Shown here one piece after another: positions 52,805 through 64,000 of a stretch of DNA of 64,000 bases. Under the pieces are notes generated by a model. It did no database searches. It was given only the letters and a program-made list of their open reading frames with translations, and had not been told where the DNA came from. A program made the translations under genes and the position numbers. Within the stretch, counting starts at the first letter, position 1; the number at the start of each line of letters is the position of its first letter. The stretch comes from Artemisia argyi. Lineage: Eukaryota; Streptophyta; Magnoliopsida; Asterales; Asteraceae. The DNA is taken from assembly GCA_030686995.1 (NCBI GenBank), contig CM060686.1, positions 73,917,757 through 73,981,756 on the forward strand, read 5' to 3'.

Positions 52805-55800
52805 TGATTAGTGTGTAAATACTCATCATTTTTGGTCAATCTGAACTGCAAAAACGTTTAAAAACACCCAGAAATGCATCAAAATACAGAAAATATCCCA
52901 AAGATCGTGTTTTATATATTTCAGGTGCAAAATGATTGAAAACAAATGAAAACTGAACAAAGTTTGCATAATTGGCAGTTTCAGTCCCCCAACTTTCAAA
53001 ACTTGACAAAATCAGTCCCTGAACATTTGTTTTGAAAGAAAAGTTGACCCAAGTCCTTTAAAAGTCAAAAGTTATGAAAAACGATCTTTGGGTGAAAAGT
53101 TTTCAAAAGTTTACAATTTTAGTCCCTGGAGTTTGGAATTTGGCAATTTTGGTCCTCGGGTACTTAATGTTGGAAATTAAACATCAATGGTCCTTCGAAA
53201 ATTAGAGATTGGCAGGAATGACCTTTGGAATAATTTTTGCAACATTGGCAGATTTACCCCCTCAAAATAAGAAAATCACCAAATTGGTCCTTGTATTTAT
53301 CTAACTACAAACCATATGGACCTAATTAACTTATATAACCCAACATCCCTAAATCCAAATCTATTACCACCAGCCCATCACCAATATCACCCTTGGGCCC
53401 AAAACCAACACAAACCCAACACCAAGACCTGTTTATACGTTTTATAGCTAAACGTATCAGTCAACCTGTCAAACCACAAACCCCCATCTTCTTCCACCTC
53501 TCCTCTTTACCCATCAGATACACCACCATCACCCACCTTTCCCTACAACACGCAAACACCCTCCCAAGACCTCAAAAGCATACTCCACAGTCACCCCCTC
53601 CAATGCCTCACAAAACTATACCTACCACCTCCACATCACCAATCCACACCTCCAATTTGGGCGCCAAAATTGAGATCAATGGCTGTGATGATTGAAGACA
53701 TATCCAATGGCTAGGATTTGTGCACAAGAAACACAAAAGAGTATCCAAGGCTTCCCCCTCAGAAGAAAAGCACAAAAGCAAACCAAGAAACCCTAGAAGA
53801 TGTAGTATAAATAGATGATGATTGTAAGCCTCCAAGGGCAGTAGGGTTTTAAGTATTGTTTTAAATTTAAAAGTTTTCTATGTACTCTTGATTTTTATCA
53901 ATGAAAGTCTTTTTTGAATTCTCCTTTACAAAATTGATCCAACTTATTACCCTGCTCAGTTTTTAATTCTACTTATTTAGTGTCTCTATCTGCTTATTAT
54001 TGCCTCTTACAGCCAAATAGCATGCCTTAGTTTAGTAATTATTAGGTTAGAAAGTTTCTAAAACTTTTCTCACATTCACTGTTAGCTTTAGCTTATAAAC
54101 TGCTTCTTTTCACTTTGCTTATGTCAATTGCTTTTCTGTGATTGTTAAGTGCTTTTCTAGTATTTTATCACTTTTGAGCAAATACTTTGGCTTAAACCAA
54201 GTTTTCACAAGCTAGAACTCAGGCAGTCCAACCCTTAAGGGGTGTTTGGCACAGGTGGCATCTTGGGCCAAAATTAGTTTTGCCCAAATTATTGAACTTA
54301 GGTTAGGTTTAGATTAGTGTAGTTAGTAATTAAAAAGTAGGTTTTTACACCTTTAAGTAGGTTTCAAGCATTTTAGTTATGCTTCTAAAATCTTCAATCA
54401 TAACTGTTTTGATTAGTAACTTAGGATAAATCTAGTGTAAGTCTATTGTAGTTACTGTTATTTGCTTCTAAACGATTTAATTCACCAACTCATATTCTGG
54501 TTTATAAGTTTTTCATACCAAAAATTCGTTTGTACCCATTTAAGCATACTACATTAGCTTAATATTTAGCTCAGCATAGGTTTTTCCAATCACTTTTCTA
54601 GTTTCAATTTTTGTTCAATCTTCATTGTTATTGCTTTTTTATGCTTCCTAGTTGCCTGTGTTTACTTATCCACAACATATTAGCCTTAGCTCTATCATTA
54701 GCTTGCTTCGATATTAGCTTAAAATTTAACTCCATCAGGCCTGCACTCCCATGCTGTCCCAAACAGCTTCAATTAAGCAATTTTAATTTCCTTAATTTTT
54801 GCCCTGTAGCTTTGAAATTTGGTACCCCATTACTTTGGTAGCTTATCTTCATAATACTATTTGTATTTAATTTTTAGAAATTTTTCTTCACTGCTTTTTA
54901 GGTAGCTTAACTTGCCCATTTAGTCCCTTTGCTGCTGCAGCCCTTAGAAGTTAGTTTGTTTGGTGCTTATCTGCTTTTCCAATTGCTTATCTCTGCCCCA
55001 TTAGTGCTTATTTAGGAATTTCCTAGATACCTTTGCTCTGTTTCCTTGTAGTATAGCTTCTAGATAACTTATTTTGAGCCCTCACTTGCCCTCACAGATA
55101 AGTGCTAGCTTGTTGATGAGAATCAGCCTTCACTAAGCTTGTTAATTTTTTCTTAGCTCAGTTTGATTAAAGCTTGTTTACTTGTTTTAATCTGATTGTT
55201 TGAGTTTGATTGGTTGTGTGTTTGTCTTGGAATTAGTTTTTGTGATCATTTGCATAAGCTGCTAAGTCTCAAAACTCACTTTGGTTTTCATTTCTGACCA
55301 TTTTTCCAAACCCCATAACATGCACATTTCTTGAACTTGTTGCCTATGATTTGATGATTTGGAAAGTTTGTCAGGTTGTCTTGTAAGATCTGTGCTTGTT
55401 GTGTACTGTAGGGCTTATTTTCCTGCTTATTTTGCTCCCCAATTTGCCTTTTTGGACCAAATTCTGCTGGTGTAATCAGTATGTACATCTGAGCTTGTTT
55501 GATTTTTAGATTCTGCTTGTTCAAACTCATAAGCCTGTTGTTTATAAGCTCATTTGTGTTGGTTAGAGATTGTATTTGTTGGCTTGTACCTTAGCTCTAG
55601 CTTATTTGCTCAATAGCATAGCTTTTAGGTTGTTTAAGACACATTTTAGCTCAAACACACCCACTGTTGGTTTATAAGCTTTACATAAGTTTATTTCTAG
55701 CTTTTCAGAAAAGTTCCTTTCACAAAAAATGTTCCTGTTTGATGTTCAAATCTGTTTGCAAAAGAAAAGTTAAAAAGAAAAAAATAAAAAGAAAAAAGGT

Positions 55801-56700
55801 TGCAAGACAAAATCGAACCTGGGACATCCTGTTCAAACACATAACACACATACCATGCACCAACTGCCCTAGGGTCTTTTTCAGTTTGTTTACTACACTT
55901 TTTATTTATATACTAACTTTAGTTTATTAAGCTTAGTTTACTTATTTGCTTTTTGTGCTGCTTATTAATAAGCATTAGGGCCTTTTCTCATTTTTCTTAG
56001 CTCACTGTTAGTATAAAGTACTTTACAAAAAAATTCATATTTTTCCAAAATAGTTTAGTATTTTTAATAATTAAATTTAGTTTATATAGTTTTTAATTAA
56101 TAATAATTATTTAAAAAATCTAAAAAAATATTTCTCTTTTTCCAAAATTTTCTTTTATCATTTGGTTCCTAGAAAAGTAACTTTCATACCCGTAGGACTA
56201 GCGTAGTTTAAAATTCACGTTTCATTTTGTGCATTTACGTTTTATTAAAAGTAACTTTTACGTTTTTAAATCTAGCTTACGTTTTAAGGTTCCCTAATTC
56301 CCTATTATGATTCCCGTAGTATCTTAGGTAGGTTTTAAGTTTTAATTTTCATTCCTTGTTTATATTTCTCATTTAGGTTACGTTTACTCTATTTTTGTTC
56401 GTTAATTATTAATTCTCGTAACTTTAACGTACCACAAATCCAAATAATCTTTCACAACCAAACACATAAGGTTTTAATCTCGATCTTTTCATGAAACTTT
56501 CCATTCACACCTCGTTGGGACACAACCCGGGAAATCAGTTCCCGGTCTCACAAATAAATATCACTTGCACGAGTTTACAAGGTAGTCTTTTTCATAAAAG
56601 GTTTACTCGTAATTCTCACGTCTTGTTGTCTCACGATAACATTGACATCACATTTGTTGATATTTTGATAAATTGTTTTGCACAAAAACACAACGAATCA
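52805..56700 (+). repeat. 3' LTR of Athila (3896 bp)
   Basis: It starts TGATTAGTGTG and ends CGAATCA. It matches the 5' LTR throughout, with scattered substitutions and an extra stretch of about 50 bp near 54600. TATAAATA at 53806-53813. Frames within it are shadows. Confidence 0.85.
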
Positions 56701-58816
56701 GTTGCTATTTTCCTAAGCTCATGACCTCGAAGCTTAAGACATTCTGTACGCGATTTGCACAAATATATCCCTTGTAGGTGTATAGCCAAACACCCAATGG
56801 TCCCAGATGATATGCATCCGGTTAACTAGTTGGTGCGACCAATCCGGGTGGGGGTGTTAACCAAATAGATTTATTCACAACTTTTACGCTTACAAGTAAT
56901 TAACAGTTTAGGATAAATGGGGACCTTATGGCTAACGTGGTAACTTAGGCAATAAGTAAATGTCTTATGTAATTGTGTCCAAAAGAAAGTAATTAAAAGT
57001 AATAGAGCATGTAATCCCACCCCAAAGTAATTCAAAATAAGTATTGAAACATGTAAAGTAGGGGCTATGAAACTCACCTCAAGTGACCAAAGTATTCGGG
57101 AAAGTATATTGTAGAATAATGACACGGTATTCCTAAACACGACCTAGAATAATAAGTTGTTTTAGAAATGATGCAACATATACTAAATGCATATGAGTTT
57201 TACAAATTTTTATCACCCTTATATTAAGTTTTCCAAAAGTGCTCAAAACCGAGTTTTGCTCAAGTTTAGAGGGTCGTAACTTCTTCGTGTTTTATTGGTT
57301 TGGACCGTTTTGAATTGAGTGTCAAGTACGGCGCAAGGGCTGTAAAAAGTTCAACTAACTCTCTTAATGAATCTAAGCCTAAGGTCCTCGTAAATAGGCC
57401 TGAAAGTGGTCACTCACGTTTTTGTTTAACACTTTTAAAGAAACCATATAAATAAGTTTATTAACTTTTATAAGTCTATCTCGACTTCATTTGAGTGTAT
57501 CTAATCCGCTTGAAGCCTGATTTCTTTTTTAAACTCTCTAAACGAAGGTGAACATGCATACTTTCATTATTTCGTAGTCCCGGTTTATGAAAATAAGTTT
57601 TAGACATAGATTTCTACAAAAATATTTCTGGGTCTGCTGTTACACATTTTCAGGAAATTTTCATCTTAATTGGACTATTTCTTACTCGTTTTCTAAAGAA
57701 GACACTTGTTTCAAAAGCCTGGGTTCATCGCTTTTGAGTCTACTTTCCAAAAACGTAACTCACTCGTCTCTGTTCCTCACCAATTATTTTATAAAGTCTA
57801 AAATGTACAGGTGTATCAAAGCTATTTGATATCAGGAACTATAACCTATCTTCTAAGGGTCGTATCTCCTTCGTTAAATATCGTCATGACTCCATTCAAA
57901 TCTCAGATTTCAAGTTAGGGTCTTGTCTACAATAGTTTCAAATGGCTCGATTGCTCAAATTGCCCCTAAGGCTGTGAATTTTATGAACGAAAATTGGTAC
58001 TTAGAATCTTGTTGATTTTGAACAATAGTGGCATATTATTTATTAAAAATAGTAAATCAACTTCAAAAACTATAAAAAAAAAAAATTCAGGGAACATCCT
58101 AAGACAAATATCTAGGCATGTAAAAACTGGCAAGGTAAAAAAAATATCTAACATAGGTTTTCATGTTGATGTTCAAGATCAATTGGGCAGATTTATATGT
58201 GTTTAAAGCTCAACTTTAATCAAATTTCTTAACACAACAAGTATACATAGGTGATAGGAAAACATCATGGAATGCTTAAAATGAATAAAAAGCATGTATA
58301 TGGGATGCTTACAAAGTGGTGTGGATGTTTAGTGAATGAGAACCTAAAGAAACTTATGAAAACCCAAAGTATGAACCCCAAAACCATACTCTTGTTAACC
58401 CTTTTTCAAGAACACTTATCTAAGACCAAAACATGTTCAAAACTCTTTTGTTTTTGGTGTTGTTGCTGCTATGAAATGGAGAGAAAAAGAGAGATTTATT
58501 TATTTATTTTTGGTAAAAGAATGTAGAGAAGGAAGTATTATATATAAACTAGTTAAAGGTTATAAAGAAATATCTATGGGACAAGTTTGAAGACAAGATC
58601 TTTGACTAGGGAATGGGAAGTATGGAAAAGGAGATGGAGATGGTGACGGTTGTGTGGGTTAGGAGAAAGGATCAAAGGGGAAATATTTTTGGTTGAAAGA
58701 AAATCTAGCTTGCTATCTTGACTTATAAATTTTGGTATGAAAATAAATTGTATGATTTTTGTAATGTTTTGGTTGTAAATAAATGTGGCTGATTTTTGTG
58801 ATATTAATGGGAGGGG

Positions 58817-59580
58817 CAGGGGCGGAGGAGGTAGGGGGACTGATGGGTGCTAAGCCTCCCCCAACCTGTCCAACTACCTTAGTTGTGTACAGTGCTAAAG
58901 CTTATATTTTACGCATTTTTGTCTACGATCCTCCCTTAACAGTTGGCCACAAATAAAACAAGGATCGTAAGACATAAGTTTATTTAGTTGGTTATTGTAA
59001 TCAATTATGTTTACATAATATTTCTAAACAATAACTAGTTAGGTGTATTCATTTACACAAATTATATTCATTTTCAATAGACTAGCCTAGTAAAATGACA
59101 TTGCTCAAAGCAAGCAAAGAAAACCAACAGTTTTAAATATATTCAATAATCTTCAATCTTCATTTTTCTTTTATTTTGACCATAGTTTAATAAAAGCTAG
59201 AATAATATAACTAATTTAGAAATTCACTTGTAAATTTGTAATATCGACGGTGTTTGTATGAATTAAAAGATTTTAGTATGATTAATGTTTGGTGCATAGA
59301 AAGGTACTAGTATACAAGAGTGTCTTACTCTTAGATGGCTTGCATATTAAATCATGAACAACGTTAGAAAAACTATATATAATCTAGTTTTATAAGCAAA
59401 GAGACGAGTTATTCATAATCCTACAACAAAATCACAACCACGATATGACCTATAGGGTATAGAATCTATATTCAAACTTCAAACTACAAGACATGGTGGT
59501 TGTGTTTGCATATAATTTTTATCGCTATTTTTTAAAAGAAAGGCAGCACCCCCTAATTATAAATCCTGGCTCCGCCCCTG
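58817..59580. mobile_element. Non-autonomous hAT-type element with CAGGGGCGGAG ends (764 bp)
   Basis: The target duplication GGGAGGGG (58809-58816 and 59581-59588) is a perfect 8 bp. The ends CAGGGGCGGAG and CTCCGCCCCTG are an 11-bp perfect inverted repeat. The interior is AT-rich and non-coding. Both features fit hAT. It lies within the solo LTR and is therefore younger than it. Confidence 0.85.
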
Positions 59581-59908
59581 GGGAGGGGAATGAGTTTATT
59601 TCAAATGTGTACAAGTGTTTAAAGTGTTAGTAAAGGTGGTACGAGTATTGGGTATGCACGCGTGTAAGTTAAAAAGCATAAAACGCAAGTTATATGAAAA
59701 TAATGAATATGAATGAAAATGATCATCTAAATGGTTATGGGTAGACTAAAAATTAGTCTAGTGTGATGTAAAACATTCAAAGACGGTTCTCGTTTGGCGT
59801 GGGTTAACCTAACGGTTACACGTGAAGTTTATAGTTTACGCGATTTAGGATAAAACATTTATGTTTATAGGTAAAAGTTAACGTAAAATTTTCGGTTGTT
59901 AAATGAGG

Positions 59909-61917
59909 CATATCTATTTGAACCAAGAAGTGAGGCAGTTCGCCTCTATCTTATTTTTTCTTCTTTCTTGCGCGTGAGGATATATGTGAGTAATGGAGGT
60001 GGCACTTGAGACCCTCTTTTGGTGTGAGGGCTCACACCCACTGCGAGCAGTCTAAATGTCAAAAAAACATGTAGTAATAAAAAATAACAAGAATATAGTA
60101 ACTAATTTAACAACCACACTACTCAAGTTTAACATGGTTCAACCGATTTGCTCCAAAAAAGTTAAGAAGGTTGATCTATTAGTAAAACATATGTCCAAAT
60201 TTAGTTAGAATATTTATAACCCCGAAACCTATGAGTTTAAAACACACTCTTACACCAAACTTTTGTTCTCATTATCAGGGTTCAAAAATGCGCACTATGG
60301 CACCGCTAAAACACGAGACGTAACATCCACGTTACGAAATAGACCAAGGCGTCGACTCTAGGCGTGAGACATGACGCCTTTTTTGAATTCAACTTTGATG
60401 AAGAAGATTTTTTATTTTTTTCATTTTTTTATATTTTTATTATTTTTTTTTTTTGAAAGGAATGAAGAAGATTACATGCAAGGATAATTTCTTGAATTTA
60501 ATTTTTTTTATGTATAACACTTTTTGTAAACTCGATATATATGAAATATGATTTAATTGTTGAAATTTATAAACTAATTATCACATAATAAACATATAAT
60601 CATAATGAGTACGCAACTGATTAAGATCATATAGTTTAAACAATTAACCTAAAAGAAAATGTACCTTGTTAGCTTCCTTACGATTCAAGAACAAGATCAA
60701 GAAACCAATAAATCCTAAATTAGGGTTTGCTAAAAATGGTCCCTTGTGTTTAACGAGACACAAGAACCACCAAAAATCCAAATAGGATTTCTCCATGATC
60801 TCTCACACACGTATTGGTAGCGTTCGATTAGAATGCTAATTCTTGGATCAAAACAACTAACTTATCACTTAAGTTTAGTTCAAAATAAATCGTACAACCC
60901 TTCGGTTATGTAGTTCGATCGACCAAGACAAAAGAGGGGAGAAGAAAAGAAGGAAAAGCTAGTTAGGGTTTCCAAGAGATACCAAACAATGAATACAAGG
61001 GTTTGTATTTATAGTGAGATATCTTGGAGTCCAAGTTTGAGTTGGATTCCCTTTTGAATACCCCTAATCGGTTGATCCATGTGATAAGGAGGGGATTTTA
61101 GATCCTTCTTCTTATCTAATTACACTCTAGTACTTTAACTTAACATTTAGCATGCGTTAACTAACTCCTATTAAGCAACGTTTAACTAACGACGGTTAGT
61201 TAATAATTATCGTGATTTAATAATTAATATATTACTATAATATATAAATTATATTAATTGAATCTCATACATAGCGTGTGCGATCCCGTTGACTCAAATA
61301 CATTCTAGCGTTCGAAACATGTTCACAAACTAACAATAATGTATAAATTTATAAATATTTTCGTATTTTTTGATGTCTTAAGTCACGTCTTAAACAATGT
61401 AATGACTTTGTCATAACTTTTAAAGCGTGAGTCTTAGTCACGCCACAATATCACACCTCACACTATTCATAACCTAGCTCGTAATTCATAAAAATGGATG
61501 TGATAAATAGTGTTACAACAATTATGGCGTAAGTTACGATCATGACACAAGTAAAATGATGTGATGAATAATTTTACATTAAAAATTGCTACAACATTTC
61601 AGATTTTGAATAGTTATGAATAACTTTAGATATTTTTATATGCATACATCATAGATGATCCGAAAACAAACATAGACAAAAGAACTTTAACGTTGTGTGA
61701 GACACGTTGTTGCCATCACAACTAAAAACCATTTCAAAAACATAATTAAAAACTAAAATCCCAAACTTCAAATTAAACTACTATCCAATGATTAAAGTAG
61801 AGTAACTAATTAGCCACACTAATCATCCTTTCCCCCTTCGAAAAATTAAAATTTGAAAGCAACCCAAGGACAAAAGTGTCAATTCACACACACCTATTTG
61901 ATGTCACCCATACAGTC
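59909..61917. other. Repeat-rich non-coding sequence before the cyclin gene
   Basis: No gene is visible. Around 60700-61330 minus-strand sequence has LTR-like texture, with TATTTATAGTGAGATATCTTGG near 61010. 61430-61570 has words repeated in both orientations (GTGATAAATAGTG, TCACACCTCACAC), suggesting a decayed MITE. I could not set boundaries. Confidence 0.4.
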
Positions 61918-61918
61918 C

Positions 61919-61926
61919 TTATAAAC
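61919..61926 (+). promoter_or_regulatory. TATA box of the cyclin gene
   Basis: TTATAAAC lies about 70 bp before the ATG at 61991, and the leader between them is pyrimidine/A-rich. Positioning fits a TATA box with a short 5' UTR. Confidence 0.5.
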
Positions 61927-61990
61927 GCAAAGCAATCTTTCTTTCATTAACTCAAACAACCTCTAACAAAATATCCTCTGTTTCATCAAA

Positions 61991-64000
61991 ATGTCGGAAC
62001 TAGATTGCCCGACAGTGATGTCAAAGATGATCGTCTACCTTTCGTCTCTCCTTGAACGAGTTGCGGAATCAAATGATCTCAACCCACAATTCTACCCACA
62101 AAAAGTCTCAGCTTTTCATGGTCTTACTAGACCAAGTATCTCAATTAAAAGCTATTTAGAGAGGATTTTCAAGTACGCGAATTGTAGCCCGTCATGTTAT
62201 GTGGTTGCATATGTTTATCTGGATCGGTTTACTCAGCAACAGCCGGCGCTTTTGATTAATTCGTTTAATGTACATCGGTTGCTGATCACTAGTGTCATGG
62301 TTGCTGCTAAGTTTATGGATGATTTGTAAGTCTTTTTTCGCTTTAGTTCCAAATCCAAAACCAATGAATTCTATATGTTTGTGTATGTAAAATTCTAATT
62401 GAGGTTATTCAGACCATTTTTATGATAATTCATTTGAATGATTTGTTAACAAAATTATAAATTTTCGAGCGATTTACCAACCGTAGGTAATTTATTTAGT
62501 TGAATACATACATACTAAGTATCTTTTTGTTAATCATATATAATGTTATCATAATTTGCAGTGTCAATTATAATATGGTTTTAGTTAAGTTGCTTTTGAA
62601 GATAGGAACATGAACAAAAGGGGAGAAACAAATATACTTTCCTTCAAACTATTGGTTTCTATGTCTTGCTTAAAAAAGATGCATTATTTAGAAGGTGATT
62701 GAGAATATTTCCTCAGATTTAATATCCAAGTTCTTCACTTGTTATAGGAAATAAACAATTAATGTGTTATGAACGGTAGACTTATTACATAGCTGAGTTG
62801 ACGTTGTTGTGACGAGATTGTTTGTAATTTTGTTGTGGTCTCATTACTATCATTCTTATGAACCATAGACTTAGGGATAATTCAGAATATGGCCCGATTG
62901 TCCAATTGATTTGTTTTTTTGCCTCAAAATTCAGAGTTTCTGTATTTAGACAAGGGCAACATATAGTTTTTGGGCAACTGAAATCTGCAAGTGACAAGTG
63001 TCACTTTTCGGATTACAAGGTAGGGCAACTTGTGTACTTTTTGGACAACTTGTGCACTTTAAGACAACTGGCGGCTCTCTTGTCGGACACTTGACGTTAT
63101 ATGAGTCGAATTGCCAAATTGTCTGGTCTAAATAGAAACTCTGAATTTTGAAGAAAAAAAAAAACAAATCAATGAAACAATCGGGTCATATTAGGAATTA
63201 TCCCATATACTTATGACTTTAAAAGGCCACCCCATCAATCAAATCATTAGCTTATAGGTATTTGAAATGTGTTCACAAGCATTATCATGTGATTTTTATC
63301 AAATAATTCAGGTTGGTAGTTGCTCTCTTTATTCACGAGGTTTGTAACATGACTTATTAACAACTTTATAGCAATAAATTGTTTATTTATATGATATTAT
63401 CATTGCAAAGAGATACTCCCTGATTTAAGGGTACTTTTAACATTTAATTAATGGTCAGGTTTTTTAAACTTAGGTGTTTGGACAAACTTTAGAATAGTAT
63501 GTCACGGATGTGTAATTTAAATGGCAAAAAATGGTTGTACAAAGCTCATTCATTGGTTGCATTTATCTATCTTATTTTCTTCCCCACCTTATGAATGCCA
63601 ACTAGAAAGAATAATAGTACCCTCACATGTATAATCATTCGTAACTTAGTATAACCATCATATCAAATAAATTAAACCTCACCCATAAAGCAGTGTCCAA
63701 ACCATCATATCGAATAAATTAGTCTTGTAGATTTTTTAAGCACATCTACACCTTATAATTTTTGAATACAAATCCTGATGATAGAATTATGTTCAAACAT
63801 CACAACACAATATTTTTTTTAGTATGTTACTATTAATAGTAATTGACAAATGACAATGTTCTGTTTATGTTTATGGCATTATTTGTGTAGGTAAATGACA
63901 ATGTTCTGTTTATGCTTATGGCATTATTTGTGTAGGTACTATAATAATGCATACTATGCAAAAGTTGGAGGAATCAGCACAACAGAAATAAACTTTCTTG
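61991..64000 (+). CDS. U/P-type cyclin, CYCU4-like, 3' end beyond window
   Basis: Join 61991-62325 and 63936 to beyond 64000. Exon 1 encodes MSELDCPTVMSKMIVYLSSL, LLERVAESNDLN, FHGLTRPSISIKSYLERIFKYANCSPSCYVV and AYVYLDRFTQQQP, then HRLLITSVMVAAKFMDDL. Exon 2 begins YYNNAYYAKVGGISTTEINFL. This is the cyclin-box core of plant CYCU/CYCP proteins (Arabidopsis CYCU4;1 type), which are small, about 200 aa, and bind A-type CDKs (PHO80-like). The Leu codon is split TT|G, with donor GTAAGTC and acceptor TTTGTGTAG. The intron is 1610 bp and carries a MITE and a duplicated acceptor. Only the C-terminal third is missing. Confidence 0.9.
62874..63204. mobile_element. Long-TIR MITE (Mutator-like) in the cyclin intron
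   Basis: The 331-bp element has inverted repeats of about 85 bp: GGGATAATTCAGAATATGGC at the left against the inverse of the right end GGGATAATTCCTAATATGAC, with pairing continuing through the CAAAATTCAGAGTTTCT region. Flanks ATAGACTTA (62865-62873) and ATATACTTA (63205-63213) are a 9-bp duplication with one mismatch. Long TIRs and a 9-bp target site indicate a Mutator-like MITE. Frames inside it are not genes. Confidence 0.8.
63846..63935. repeat. 45-bp tandem duplication containing the 3' splice site
   Basis: 63846-63890 and 63891-63935 are nearly identical (both end CATTATTTGTGTAG). Each ends in a usable AG. Only the second gives an open frame (TT|G TAC); the first would give TT|G TAA, an immediate stop. 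Confidence 0.9.

Larger units (their letters stand above)
41967..56700 (+). mobile_element. Complete but decayed Athila Ty3/gypsy element
   Basis: The 14.7 kb element has target copies GTTAC (41962-41966) and GTTGC (56701-56705), one mismatch. The order is 5' LTR, tRNA-Asp primer site, gag, protease, RT, RNase H, integrase, a long 3' UTR with tandem hairpins, polypurine tract and 3' LTR. There is no chromodomain and no env frame. The LTRs differ by scattered substitutions and an indel of roughly 50 bp (near 43760 / 54600), so it is not young. At least two nonsense codons and four frame breaks make it inactive. Confidence 0.85.
41564..59903 (-). repeat. Solo gypsy-type LTR with two nested insertions (about 2.83 kb net)
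   Basis: Flanks TGAGG (41559-41563) and TGAGG (59904-59908) match perfectly. The ends are inverted-similar: TGTCACACCCCTAAAAT at the left, and TTTAACAACCGAAAATTTT as the inverse of the right end. Its terminal CA counterpart has decayed to AA. Removing the Athila element (41967-56700, plus one target copy) and the hAT element (58817-59588) leaves about 2829 bp. A minus-strand TATATATAATAC near 58543-58532 suggests minus orientation. The size and sequence style suggest a chromovirus such as Tekay, but that is inference. Confidence 0.6.

Noticed and set aside
57587..58526. Three plus-strand frames of 70-91 codons
   Set aside because: They lie inside the solo LTR, are AT-driven and have no recognisable domain.

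Overview
This window is plant nuclear DNA, most likely from an Asteraceae species. Three host genes with introns sit in a deep nest of LTR retrotransposons and small DNA transposons. The plant assignment rests on spliced homologues of a chloroplast PPR protein, a CYSTM peptide and a U/P-type cyclin, together with Ty3/gypsy (Athila, Tat) and Ty1/copia (Sirevirus) polyproteins. The Asteraceae suggestion is inference from recalled similarity of the zinc-knuckle ORF at 273-1835 and the antisense domain at 26787-27280 to proteins annotated in that family.

Left block, 1-23222 (no host gene). 1-5868 is the 5' half of an Athila-like element on the minus strand: a 3.7 kb LTR, a tRNA-Asp type primer site and a gag-like ORF without reverse transcriptase. 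5869-7558 holds two further LTR pieces. 7559-12357 is a decayed minus-strand Sirevirus (copia) cut inside its RNase H. 12358-14592 is a Tat-type gypsy remnant (integrase and second RNase H). 14593-22638 is a young non-autonomous Sirevirus relative (LTR, gag, a Pro/Ser-rich ORF, repeated purine tracts, LTR). It is followed directly by a second primer site and gag copy that ends in a CA microsatellite at about 23.2 kb.

23223-30400: a 4.2 kb composite element with LTR type A, then type B, then type A. It has no coding capacity, carries many purine tracts and has captured an antisense fragment of another retroelement. After it comes a deleted copia remnant that keeps only gag and RNase H.

Host islands: a two-exon PPR gene (30591-33457); a three-exon CYSTM gene (34020-35930) whose second intron carries a hAT-type element with a perfect 8-bp target duplication; and the first exon, intron and start of exon 2 of a U/P-type cyclin (61991-64000). 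The cyclin intron holds a long-TIR MITE and a duplicated 3' splice site.

36000-61900: Helitron-like termini, MITEs and a hAT transposase pseudogene, followed by a solo LTR (41564-59903) flanked by TGAGG. The solo LTR was split by a complete but decayed Athila element (41967-56700) and by a second hAT-type element (58817-59580). The Athila 3' untranslated region contains four tandem copies of a two-helix RNA-like motif whose stems are kept by compensatory changes. This is the most unusual structure I found. A second one is a palindromic LTR promoter block repeated inside the young Sirevirus relative, just upstream of its 3' ORF.
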